From Arthrobacter gallicola (GTDB lineage Bacteria; Actinomycetota; Actinomycetes; Actinomycetales; Micrococcaceae), in NCBI RefSeq assembly GCF_014836775.1, contig NZ_JACSQD010000002.1, positions 56,674 to 120,673 on the forward strand: 64,000 nucleotides of DNA, written 5' to 3'. Both the position numbers and the translations under genes were made by a program. Below, piece after piece: positions 57,569 to 64,000 of this stretch (the first letter of the stretch is position 1; every line of letters starts with the position of its first letter). The notes below the pieces were generated by a model. It was not told the DNA's origin. It did not search any database and was given only the letters and a program-made list of their open reading frames with translations.

Positions 57569-57970
57569 ATGAATATTGAACCCACTGTGCCGACCACCAA
57601 GAATCCACCGGAGCAGTTTGCCGGCGACGTGTGGCTGGATCCGATTGCCCTTCCCCACGAAAGCGACCAGACGATGGTTGTCGCGACTGTCCGCTTCGCC
57701 CCCGGCGCGCGAACAGCTTGGCACTCCCACCAGCACGGCCAGTATCTGCGTGTCACCCAGGGCGTAGGCCGGTTCGGTACCCGGGACGGGAAAATTTTCG
57801 ACGTCCACCCCGGCCAGACGCTCTACACCGCTCCCGGTGAGGAACACTGGCACGCGGCCGCACCCGGCTGCTTCATGGAACACATCGCCATGACCCAAAA
57901 CGGTGCCAACCCGTCCGAGACCACGACCTGGGGTGAGCACGTCACCGACGACGAATATTACGGCCGGTAA
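57569..57970 (+). CDS. Cupin, mandelonitrile-lyase-like (GtHNL type)
   Basis: ATG 57569 gives 133 residues. FAPGARTAWHSHQHGQYLRVTQGVGRFGTRDGKIFDVHPGQTLYTAPGEEHWHAAAPGCFMEHIAMTQ is a small cupin with three likely metal-binding histidines (His-Ser-His-Gln-His, then EEHWH) and the same layout as the manganese-dependent hydroxynitrile lyase of Granulicella, including the closing WGEHVTDDEYY. Family members also occur beside carboxymuconolactone decarboxylases. The start lies one base after the amidase stop, indicating joint translation. Confidence 0.83.
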   Translation: MNIEPTVPTTKNPPEQFAGDVWLDPIALPHESDQTMVVATVRFAPGARTAWHSHQHGQYLRVTQGVGRFGTRDGKIFDVHPGQTLYTAPGEEHWHAAAPGCFMEHIAMTQNGANPSETTTWGEHVTDDEYYGR

Positions 57971-57994
57971 ACGACGGCGGATCGTTGTCCGCGG

Positions 57995-58507
57995 TTAATG
58001 CACCTCAGGGGAATCTCTCGTGGGCGCAGGTTTGCGGCCACCACGCGGCGTCGACTTTGAAGGCATCTTCCAGCGGGCGCCAGGTCCTTGAGCTGCAGCT
58101 TGGTCCGAGGGGTTGAGGATGCCGCAGGAGGACATTGAAAGGCATCCGCACCCAATGCAGTCCTCCAGCGATCTGCGCAGCTCCTCCAGTTCGCTGATGC
58201 GCTGGTCAATCCGGGTTTTCCACGGCTCGCTCAGCTGGCCCCATTCCTTCGGTGAGGGAGCGCGTTCCGCCGGCAACTGGTTCATCGCGGCTTGAATCTC
58301 AGCGATAGACAACCCAACCTTTTGAGCTGCCGCGATGAACGCCAAACGTCGAAGGACACTTCTGCCATAGACCCGGCGCCCGGCTACGCGTTGTCTGCTG
58401 GAGACCAGTCCGCGCTCTTCGTAAAAGCGAACCGCTGAAACCGATAAACCCGATCGTGCCGTGACCACTGAAATCGGCAGCAGAGTTTCCGGCTTGGTTT
58501 GCTTCAT
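57995..58507 (-). CDS. soxR: SoxR, redox-sensing MerR-family activator
   Basis: A 170-residue protein. Residues 9-75 form the MerR winged helix (LLPISVVTARSGLSVSAVRFYEERGLVSSRQRVAGRRVY), followed by a dimer helix. The [2Fe-2S] ligands Cys117, Cys120, Cys122 and Cys128 (DCIGCGCLSMSSC) match SoxR exactly in spacing. In actinobacteria SoxR responds to redox-active metabolites such as phenazines. It is divergent from an MFS exporter, and a 24-bp palindrome matching the SoxR box lies between them, overlapping the exporter promoter. Confidence 0.92.
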   Translation of the reverse strand: MKQTKPETLLPISVVTARSGLSVSAVRFYEERGLVSSRQRVAGRRVYGRSVLRRLAFIAAAQKVGLSIAEIQAAMNQLPAERAPSPKEWGQLSEPWKTRIDQRISELEELRRSLEDCIGCGCLSMSSCGILNPSDQAAAQGPGARWKMPSKSTPRGGRKPAPTRDSPEVH

Positions 58508-58532
58508 TTGACGAACGGTACCGGATAAATAT

Positions 58533-58563
58533 TTGCGCTCAAGTTAACTTGAGCGCATACGAT
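58533..58563 (+). promoter_or_regulatory. SoxR box inside a 19-bp-spacer promoter
   Basis: The perfect palindrome 58534-58557 has the core CTCAAGTTAACTTGAG, identical to the centre of the known SoxR operator. Flanking TTGCGC (58533-58538) and TACGAT (58558-58563) are exactly 19 bp apart, the over-long spacing typical of MerR-activated promoters. The exporter ATG (58571) is seven bases past the -10, so its message is probably leaderless. Confidence 0.9.
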
Positions 58564-58570
58564 CGCCGGC

Positions 58571-59854
58571 ATGCCTGCCCCCGTTCAACTCTCCTATACA
58601 CAATCCCTGAAGAATCCCCGTTTGGCGTCATTCCTGGCCGGGGACATGCTCTCGAGAATCGGCGACGGAATGACCCTGGTCGCCCTGCCCGTCCTGGCCC
58701 TTGAGCTGCGCGGCACCTTGGCACCTGCTTTTGTGCTTTCGATGGTTTACGCCATTCCCCTGCTGGCCCCGCTGCTGGTCAGCCTCTGGTTCGGGCTGGG
58801 CACCCGCCGTTTCGACCCGGGAGCCGTAGTGGCTGCCGATGCGTTGCTGCGCTCGTTCTTCTACGGCATTGCAGCGCTGCTGGCCCTGACCGGGTCCCTG
58901 TCGCTGGGGTGGCTCGTGGCGCTGCTCAGCGCAGGTTCCATCCTGCGGCTGCTCGCTGCGAGCGGAAGGCGCTTGTTCGCCCTGAACCTGGTGGGACCGG
59001 CTGGTGCCTATGCCGTCAACGGCATGATCGGCACCTCGCTGGGCGTAGGAATGTTCATTCTCGGTCCCGTTTTCGGAGGCCTCACCCTCACTTCCGGATC
59101 GGCGGCGCCAGCCCTGCTGTGCAATGCGGGCACGTATTTAGTCCTGCTCGCTGTCCTCTGGGCTGGGAAACGGCACCATTCCGGCGCCATCCCTTCCGCT
59201 CCAACCGCCCGTTCCGGCAAATCCGGGATAGCGATTCTGCGGTCCCGGCCGCAGCTGATGCAGTTATTCTGTGTGTTTTTTGTTTTCGACCTTTTTTACG
59301 CGCCCGTGGAAGTGGCCCTGCCGCTTTTGCTAATGAACGACCTGAACCTGCCGTCCCCGGCACTCAGCGCCCTTTGGACGTCATACGGCATCGGCGCTCT
59401 GTTGGGAGCCCTCTCGGTGAACTACCTCCGCAGGCTTCCCGCGGTCCCCATACTGCTGGCCGTTATCGTTGGCTGGGCCCTATCCATGGCAGCTCTCGGG
59501 CTGGCAACATCGGGGACAGCTGCGTATCTGATCTTCGCGGTCGCCGGACTGGTGTACGGGCCGTTCAACCCGCTCGTCTTCGTTGTTCTTCAGCAGCAGG
59601 TCCCACCGGAGGAACAGCAGCCGGTGTTCACGCTCTGGACTGCTGGCATCACGCTTGCCATGCCCCTTGGCCTGGCCCTGGCTGGGCCACTTGTCTCCGC
59701 TCTGGATGCACGTGGTTCCCTGATCCTGTCCGCCGGAGTGTCTCTGGGCCTCGCAATGTGCGCACTCTGGATCCTCCGGAAACAACTGGGCCGGAAAGCC
59801 GCAAATGAACCATCAAGTGGTCAGGTGCTGCGGAAATCCAGCACAAACAGGTAA
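58571..59854 (+). CDS. MFS exporter under SoxR control
   Basis: A 427-residue carrier with about twelve membrane segments. It opens SYTQSLKNPRLASFLAGDMLSRIGDGMTLVALPVLAL, the pattern of MFS-3/DHA3-type drug exporters. The loop after TM2 is atypically short (WFGLGTRRFD) compared with the usual GxxxDRxGRR motif. The divergent SoxR gene and the operator at its promoter predict induction by redox-cycling compounds, which it probably expels (inference from established SoxR targets). Confidence 0.88.
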   Translation: MPAPVQLSYTQSLKNPRLASFLAGDMLSRIGDGMTLVALPVLALELRGTLAPAFVLSMVYAIPLLAPLLVSLWFGLGTRRFDPGAVVAADALLRSFFYGIAALLALTGSLSLGWLVALLSAGSILRLLAASGRRLFALNLVGPAGAYAVNGMIGTSLGVGMFILGPVFGGLTLTSGSAAPALLCNAGTYLVLLAVLWAGKRHHSGAIPSAPTARSGKSGIAILRSRPQLMQLFCVFFVFDLFYAPVEVALPLLLMNDLNLPSPALSALWTSYGIGALLGALSVNYLRRLPAVPILLAVIVGWALSMAALGLATSGTAAYLIFAVAGLVYGPFNPLVFVVLQQQVPPEEQQPVFTLWTAGITLAMPLGLALAGPLVSALDARGSLILSAGVSLGLAMCALWILRKQLGRKAANEPSSGQVLRKSSTNR

Positions 59855-59942
59855 CCGCAGGTGCAGACACGAATGCGGTAACGGTTTAGCCTTCAGGTCA
59901 CCGGAGTACAGGCTTCGGGCAGTCTCATCCCTGGGGAGTCTG

Positions 59943-60035
59943 ATGCCGACCACTACGTCAGCGTTGCGGCCGTTTTTCTTGGCCTTTCTGCTACTGACCA
60001 GACCGCACGTCCTAGGGGATCGAGGCAACCATTAA
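59943..60035 (+). CDS. Possible 30-residue hydrophobic leader peptide
   Basis: ATG 59943 follows GGGGAG by four bases and encodes MPTTTSALRPFFLAFLLLTR followed by ten residues, then TAA. The hydrophobic core could be a membrane segment. The TAA overlaps the ATT at 60031 that opens the next frame upstream of 60088. It may be real, chance, or the start of one gene split by a frameshift. Confidence 0.35.
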   Translation: MPTTTSALRPFFLAFLLLTRPHVLGDRGNH

Positions 60036-60087
60036 ACGCCTGCTCGTAGAACTGCTCTTTCTTGGACCATTCTGCCTCCTGGTCTGG

Positions 60088-60294
60088 ATGTACTCCGACT
60101 ACGGGTGGATCGCAGCCGTAGTTACGGTAACCATCATGTTCCTCACCGCGGACCTCGCCGCGCGATGGGGCAGTGCCCAAGCCGCAGAGACCGCGAAGTA
60201 CAAAGAGGAATGGCTCGTCAAGCGCAAGAAACGTCCGAAGTCGGACGGCAGTGACAGCCGAAGAGGCGAGAAGAAGGACGACTCGTCCAACTGA
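60088..60294 (+). CDS. Small membrane protein with charged tail, hypothetical
   Basis: From ATG 60088 the protein is 68 residues: one membrane segment (IAAVVTVTIMFLTADLAA) and a Lys/Arg/Asp/Ser-rich tail (KRKKRPKSDGSDSRRGEKKDD). The same frame is open and hydrophobic back to 60031 (IKRLLVELLFLGPFCLLVW), which would add a second helix, but no ATG, GTG or TTG with a ribosome site is available there except a mid-helix TTG. So the true start is uncertain. Confidence 0.5.
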   Translation: MYSDYGWIAAVVTVTIMFLTADLAARWGSAQAAETAKYKEEWLVKRKKRPKSDGSDSRRGEKKDDSSN

Positions 60295-60413
60295 CGGGCG
60301 CATCCGACCGGCAATTCTTGGGTGCTGTAGGGTGGCCGGAACATTAGGTCGACGTTGACCAGCCCAGTCTCCCCCAGGACCACCCGCTGGCACGCAAAAC
60401 GCTGGGAGGCTGT

Positions 60414-60815
60414 ATGCGCGCGAAAGTCCTGCCTGTTCTTGGTGTGAGTGCCCTGCTGCTGTGCGGTTGCACGCAAGCCGCCTCGGTGCCTGAACAGGTG
60501 AGCGTGGAGAACGCCATGTACCCCGAATATGCAGCGGGTGAGAGGGAGCTCGGCAGCGTGAGCGGATCCGGGACAGCCTCGGGTGGATTCGGGCCCGCCG
60601 GTGCCGCCGTCGCCGTCTACCTGGTTTGCCAGTTCGGCGGCGAATTGACGGTGAATGTTGCCAATACCGGAAAGACCACCATCCCCTGCGGCACCCGGGA
60701 GGATCCGACCCGTACCGTCTTTGAGCTGGACGCCACGGTGGCGGTGCTTTCCGTGGACGTGGAGTCGGCGGAAGGTTCTGCCTGGGCTTTGACGGTGACG
60801 GATGCCGGCGGATAG
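60414..60815 (+). CDS. Small lipoprotein, hypothetical
   Basis: ATG 60414, five bases after GGGAGG, gives 133 residues. The signal peptide ends SALLLCGC, with Cys19 the probable lipidated residue. The mature protein is acidic and Gly/Ala/Val-rich. The second half has strand-like repeats (GELTVNVANTGKTTIPCGT to VDVESAEGSAWALTVTDAGG), suggesting a small beta-sandwich with one disulfide candidate. No family recognised. It is expected on the outer face of the membrane. Confidence 0.72.
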   Translation: MRAKVLPVLGVSALLLCGCTQAASVPEQVSVENAMYPEYAAGERELGSVSGSGTASGGFGPAGAAVAVYLVCQFGGELTVNVANTGKTTIPCGTREDPTRTVFELDATVAVLSVDVESAEGSAWALTVTDAGG

Positions 60816-60921
60816 CGGGCCGGCCTCCGCAAGCCAAACGGATCCATCGCCCCTTGCCGTGCCCAACCGATACGGTGAGTCTGAGGGGCGCTGTGGATAA
60901 GCGCCTCGGATAAGGACCCAC

Positions 60922-61491
60922 TTGGAACTCGACGATCTCCTCGCCGCCCTGAACGCCGGCGAGACCATAACCGCCGGCTCACCCCTGCACGAGGCCATGC
61001 ACCACGCCAGCCAGCAGGCCCTGCTCATTACCGGGGAACTCAACACCGGCTACCACGAACCGGCCCGGGTACGGGAACTGCTCTCCCAGCTGACCGGGAG
61101 GCAGGTGGATGAAACCGTGGCCCTGTTCCCGCCGTTCTCCGCTGACTTCGGCAGGAACATCACCCTGGGCAAGCGGGTTTTCATCAACTCCGGCTGCCGG
61201 TTCCAGGATCAGGGCGGCATCAGCATCGGCGATGACTGCCTGATCGGGCACAACGCCGTCCTGGCAACGCTCAATCATGACCTCTCACCGGCCAGGCGCG
61301 CGGACATGCATCCGGCTCCGATCATGCTGGGCCGGAACGTCTGGCTTGGCTCCAACGTCACGGTGCTGCCCGGTGTGAGCATTGGGGACGATTCCGTCGT
61401 GGCTGCCGGCGCCGTGGTGACCAAGGATTTGCCGGCCCGCTCGCTGGCGGTCGGCGCCCCTGCCCGCGTGATCCGGTCGGTGGAGGACTAA
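60922..61491 (+). CDS. Hexapeptide-repeat sugar O-acetyltransferase (Maa/LacA/NodL type)
   Basis: TTG at 60922, six bases after AAGGA, gives 189 residues. A helical N-terminus (Maa-type: NTGYHEPARVRELLSQLTGRQVDETVALFPPF) is followed by a left-handed beta helix: GRNITLGKRVFINSGCRFQDQGGISIGDDCLIGHNAVLATLNHDL and GRNVWLGSNVTVLPGVSIGDDSVVAAGAVVTKDLPA. The catalytic His is in LNHDL. It acetylates a sugar hydroxyl using acetyl-CoA. Monocistronic, with a hairpin after it. Confidence 0.88.
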   Translation: MELDDLLAALNAGETITAGSPLHEAMHHASQQALLITGELNTGYHEPARVRELLSQLTGRQVDETVALFPPFSADFGRNITLGKRVFINSGCRFQDQGGISIGDDCLIGHNAVLATLNHDLSPARRADMHPAPIMLGRNVWLGSNVTVLPGVSIGDDSVVAAGAVVTKDLPARSLAVGAPARVIRSVED

Positions 61492-61521
61492 CGTTCCGCC
61501 GGGGTGAATTCAGGCCAAGAG

Positions 61522-61564
61522 AACGACGGCGCCCCTCCGCAGTGCGCGGAAGGCCGCCGTCGTT
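61522..61564. terminator. Hairpin between convergent genes
   Basis: AACGACGGCG (61522-61531) and CGCCGTCGTT (61555-61564) pair perfectly over ten bases with a 23-nt loop that can fold further (CCGC with GCGG). It lies between the acetyltransferase and the convergent reductase and could end both transcripts, though the T-runs are short. Confidence 0.55.
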
Positions 61565-61582
61565 GACTAGGGCAGCACTCGG

Positions 61583-62662
61583 CTAGGAAACCGGAGCCAG
61601 CTCCGGGTAGTCCGTGTAGCCTGCGGCACCGTCGGTGTAGAAGGTGGCGTAGTCCACTTCGTTCAGCGGCAGGTCTTCCTGCCAGCGGCGGGCCAGGTCC
61701 GGGTTGGCGATGGCGGGACGGCCGACGACGACGGCGTCCGCCAGGTCTTCGGCCAGGAGTGCGACGGCGTCGTCGCGGGTCGTCATCACGCCGAAACCGG
61801 TGTTCAGCAGCACCGGACCGCCGAAGCGGCGGCGCAGCCCCTGGACCAGGTCATCGGCCGGGTCCTTGTGCAGGATGCTCAGGTACATGGGCTTCAGCGG
61901 CGCGATCCCGTCAACCAGGGCGTTGTAGGTTGCCAGCACGTCCGCGCGGTCCGCCTCCAGGACCCCCTGGATGTTGTGTTCCGGCGAGATGCGGATGCCG
62001 GTGCGCTCGGCGCCAATGGCCTCGGCCACCGAGTGGAAGGCCTCGATGATCAGCCGCGCCCGGTTTTCCGGGGAGCCACCGTAGGAGTCGGTGCGCTGGT
62101 TGGTGGCGGGAGACAGGAATTCCTGCAGCAGGTAACCGTTGGCACCGTGCAGCTCAACGCCGTCGAACCCTGCCTTCATCGCGTTCACCGCAGCTGCCGT
62201 GAATTCCTGGACGACGCCGGGGAGCTCTGCTTCGGTCAGGGCGTGCGGCACCGGGTAGGGCTGCTTGCCCTCGTAGGTGTGCGCCATACCTTCGAGCGCG
62301 ATGGCGCTGGGGGCGACGGCGCCGCGGCCGCCGTTGATGTTCTCATGTGCCACCCGCCCGGAGTGCATCAGCTGGGCCACAATCCGGCCGCCGGCGGCGT
62401 GCACGGCGTCCGTGACCCGCTTCCAGCCGGCCACGTGGTCCTCGGTGACCAGTCCCGGCATCCGGGTGTTTCCCTGGCCGGTGAAGGACGGGTAGATGCC
62501 TTCGCTGACCATCAGGCCCAGCGAGGCCCGCTGGCGGTAGTAGTCCACCATGATGTCGGTGGGCACACCTTCGAGGTCTGCACGCATGCGGGTCAACGGG
62601 GCCATCACGAGGCGGTTGGGCAGTTCCACGGCACCAAGTGTCAACGGGGTAAAGAGGTTCAC
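61583..62662 (-). CDS. Old yellow enzyme, NemA-type alkene reductase
   Basis: A 359-residue FMN enzyme of the classical group: VMAPLTRMRAD, then SEGIYPSFTGQGNTRMPGL, the substrate-binding His and Asn in VELHGANGYLLQEFLSP, NQRTDSYGGSPENRARLIIEAF and VVGRPAIANPDLARR. It reduces activated alkenes and nitro compounds with NADPH and differs from the YqjM-type paralogue at 28594, which carries His-His and a tuning Cys. It is monocistronic. 284 bp without a gene separate it from the divergent baeRF gene. Confidence 0.92.
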   Translation of the reverse strand: MNLFTPLTLGAVELPNRLVMAPLTRMRADLEGVPTDIMVDYYRQRASLGLMVSEGIYPSFTGQGNTRMPGLVTEDHVAGWKRVTDAVHAAGGRIVAQLMHSGRVAHENINGGRGAVAPSAIALEGMAHTYEGKQPYPVPHALTEAELPGVVQEFTAAAVNAMKAGFDGVELHGANGYLLQEFLSPATNQRTDSYGGSPENRARLIIEAFHSVAEAIGAERTGIRISPEHNIQGVLEADRADVLATYNALVDGIAPLKPMYLSILHKDPADDLVQGLRRRFGGPVLLNTGFGVMTTRDDAVALLAEDLADAVVVGRPAIANPDLARRWQEDLPLNEVDYATFYTDGAAGYTDYPELAPVS

Positions 62663-62946
62663 TGAGGGTTCTTTCTGTCGCTCGCCTCAGGGCTGATCGT
62701 GTCCTGGGCTGAAGTTTGTACATCAGAACAAGCGGCAGGAGTGGCGGGGATATTCCGGATAGCGGGGGAAGTCACATCCGGTGGCTTCCGGCGCACCCCT
62801 GATCCGGGAAGTCCCCTGCAGTTCGCAGCTGGGCGGTTCAGACCGGTGCAGCACCGCAGCCCCTATAAATGGCGCAGACGCGGGTGCTAGCGTGGATCAC
62901 GGATTGAATCACTGCAGGGCCGCGGCCGTGCAGGAAGGAGATCGAC

Positions 62947-64000
62947 ATGACCCGGCAACTCCACGAATTTGCTGACCTCTACCGGCGCAAGGGCCCCTGG
63001 TGCCTCGCGTATGTAGATGCTTCAGCGGGGACTACAGACAGCTTGGAAGCTGCGGAAGTCCGTCCGGGCGATGTCAGGAAGGCGCTCGCCAAACAGGGTG
63101 CCTCCCGCGAGGACCAGGAAGCCGCGGAGACCGCGGTGCTTCCCGCGGACGGCTATCCCTCGCCGGTGTCGCGGTTCCTCCTTGTCCAGCAGGGCGCGGT
63201 GGCCTTGAACGAGGTGCTGCCCGGCCCGCTCGTGCTGCCCGAACGGGTGTCGCTCGATCCCATCCCGGATCTCTTGCCGCTGCTCAAACACCGGCCCGAG
63301 GAACTGCCCTATATTGTCGCCGAGGTTTCCCGCGAGGATGGCGAGATCCGGCTGCAGTATGCCGGCCTTAGCCGTCCCGCCTCCGTTCAGGATGTGGAGG
63401 GCGAGACCGAGGACATCACCAAACTGCCGGCAGGCGGCTGGTCGCAGGACAAGTTCCAGCGGCAGACCGAGCAGATCTGGCGGCGGAACGCGGATCAGGT
63501 CGCCGAGGAGATCGACCGGATCGTCGACAGCAGCGGAGCCCGGCTCATTGTGCTGGCCGGTGACGTCCGGGCACGGGGCCTTGTGCTGGATCAGCTCGCT
63601 GAAGCGCACAAGGGTTTGGTCAGCATGATCGATTCCCATCCCCGCCCGGCGGGAACATCCAACGGGCATTTTGAGGACGAGGTTCAGGAACGCGTCGCCT
63701 TGTTCTGGGCCGAGGAGCAGGAGCAGATCATGGACCGGCTGGCCCAGCAGGAGGGGCAGGCCAATCCGGAATCCGCCATGGGCTTTGGCCAGGTGCTGAC
63801 CGCACTCCAGCAAGCCCAGGTGGAAATCCTGATCCTGAACGACGGCGCGCTGGCCGACCGCCAGCTCTTCGCCCTCGGTGCCGAGCCCTGGGTGGCCAGC
63901 GCAGAGGAACAGACCCTCGGCGCGGAGGTCCTCGGCAAGGTTCCCGCTCCTGCGGCTTTGGTCCGGGCGGCCGCCCTGACCGACGCCAGTCTCCTGCTGG
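62947..64000 (+). CDS. baeRF family 2 / Rv2629-like protein, truncated by the window edge
   Basis: ATG 62947 lies six bases after GGAAGGAG, and 351 codons follow without a stop to the end of the window. The protein begins MTRQLHEFADLYRRKGPWCLAYVD and contains SRFLLVQQGAVALNEVLPGPL, RRNADQVAEEIDRIVDSSGARLIVLAGDVRARGLVLDQL and EVQERVAFFWAEEQEQIMDRLAQQEGQA, which fits the bacterial archaeo-eukaryotic release-factor-like (baeRF) group related to mycobacterial Rv2629. A role in ribosome rescue is proposed from fold only. About 20-30 residues are probably missing. Confidence 0.8.
   Translation, partial: MTRQLHEFADLYRRKGPWCLAYVDASAGTTDSLEAAEVRPGDVRKALAKQGASREDQEAAETAVLPADGYPSPVSRFLLVQQGAVALNEVLPGPLVLPERVSLDPIPDLLPLLKHRPEELPYIVAEVSREDGEIRLQYAGLSRPASVQDVEGETEDITKLPAGGWSQDKFQRQTEQIWRRNADQVAEEIDRIVDSSGARLIVLAGDVRARGLVLDQLAEAHKGLVSMIDSHPRPAGTSNGHFEDEVQERVALFWAEEQEQIMDRLAQQEGQANPESAMGFGQVLTALQQAQVEILILNDGALADRQLFALGAEPWVASAEEQTLGAEVLGKVPAPAALVRAAALTDASLLL

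Noticed and set aside
59953..61046. Long minus-strand frames across 60-61 kb
   Set aside because: Two overlapping minus-strand frames of over 300 codons are mirrors of the lipoprotein and acetyltransferase region, Arg/Pro-rich and without family patterns or ribosome sites.

Overview
The window is high-GC DNA with dense short operons and frequent GTG/TTG starts. Many promoters look like TAnnnT followed six or seven bases later by the start codon, which suggests leaderless mRNAs. Together with a TrcRS-like two-component pair, a MhuD-like haem-degrading protein, a GerW-family protein and an Rv2629-type baeRF gene, this points to an actinobacterium. My best guess is Micrococcales, Arthrobacter-like (inference; no rRNA is present). 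The content is mostly chromosomal metabolism and transport. I see no CRISPR array, insertion sequence, phage or plasmid module. One tRNA gene (Ala, CGC) is present.

Layout. 1-6.2 kb: an ABM-domain membrane protein, then a LysR regulator divergent from a class I P450 operon (P450, [2Fe-2S] ferredoxin, ferredoxin reductase, MHS-type transporter). 6.2-11.9 kb: LysE exporter with divergent Lrp regulator, a serine hydrolase, a repeat-rich spacer, a LysR/YeiH sulfite-type pair and a HAD phosphatase. 11.9-16.7 kb: a second class I P450 operon (lipoprotein binding protein, CYP199A-like P450, ferredoxin, reductase) divergent from an IclR regulator. The two P450 systems suggest oxidation, probably O-demethylation, of methoxylated aromatic compounds.

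16.7-32.6 kb is mixed: DUF1349, LLM oxidoreductase, GNAT, DUF488/DUF2945, a RelA/SpoT-domain synthetase, a covalent-flavin oxidase, a MhuD-like protein divergent from a flavin reductase, a BCCT carrier, a GlxA-type regulator, an ArsR/old-yellow-enzyme divergon, paired SMR exporters and an APC permease. 32.6-46.6 kb: MFS plus two-component system, MntH, thioredoxin reductase, a DrrAB-like ABC exporter, a bifunctional penicillin-binding protein and a coiled-coil/membrane protein pair.

46.7-54.5 kb is metal-centred: tRNA-Ala, a Csp3-like copper storage protein coupled to a DsrE-like protein, GerW and DinB proteins, a Mn-type ABC importer with IclR regulator, and a TPC-motif P1B ATPase. mntH and the ABC importer share a DtxR/MntR-like box in their promoters, so manganese uptake appears to be co-controlled at two loci about 10 kb apart. 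54.5-58 kb: NTF2-like protein, an unrecognised protein, a Gly-Gly-X/collagen-like protein, a choloylglycine-hydrolase relative and a cupin. 58-64 kb: SoxR with a near-canonical operator driving an MFS exporter, small membrane and lipoproteins, an acetyltransferase, a second old yellow enzyme and a truncated baeRF gene.

Most unusual to me: the P450 with an Asn-Glu-Pro I-helix, the orphan binding protein heading the CYP199A-like operon, the two-tier 42-bp repeat near 8.3 kb, the cytoplasmic Gly-Gly-X protein beside an unknown 241-residue protein, and the shared manganese operator.
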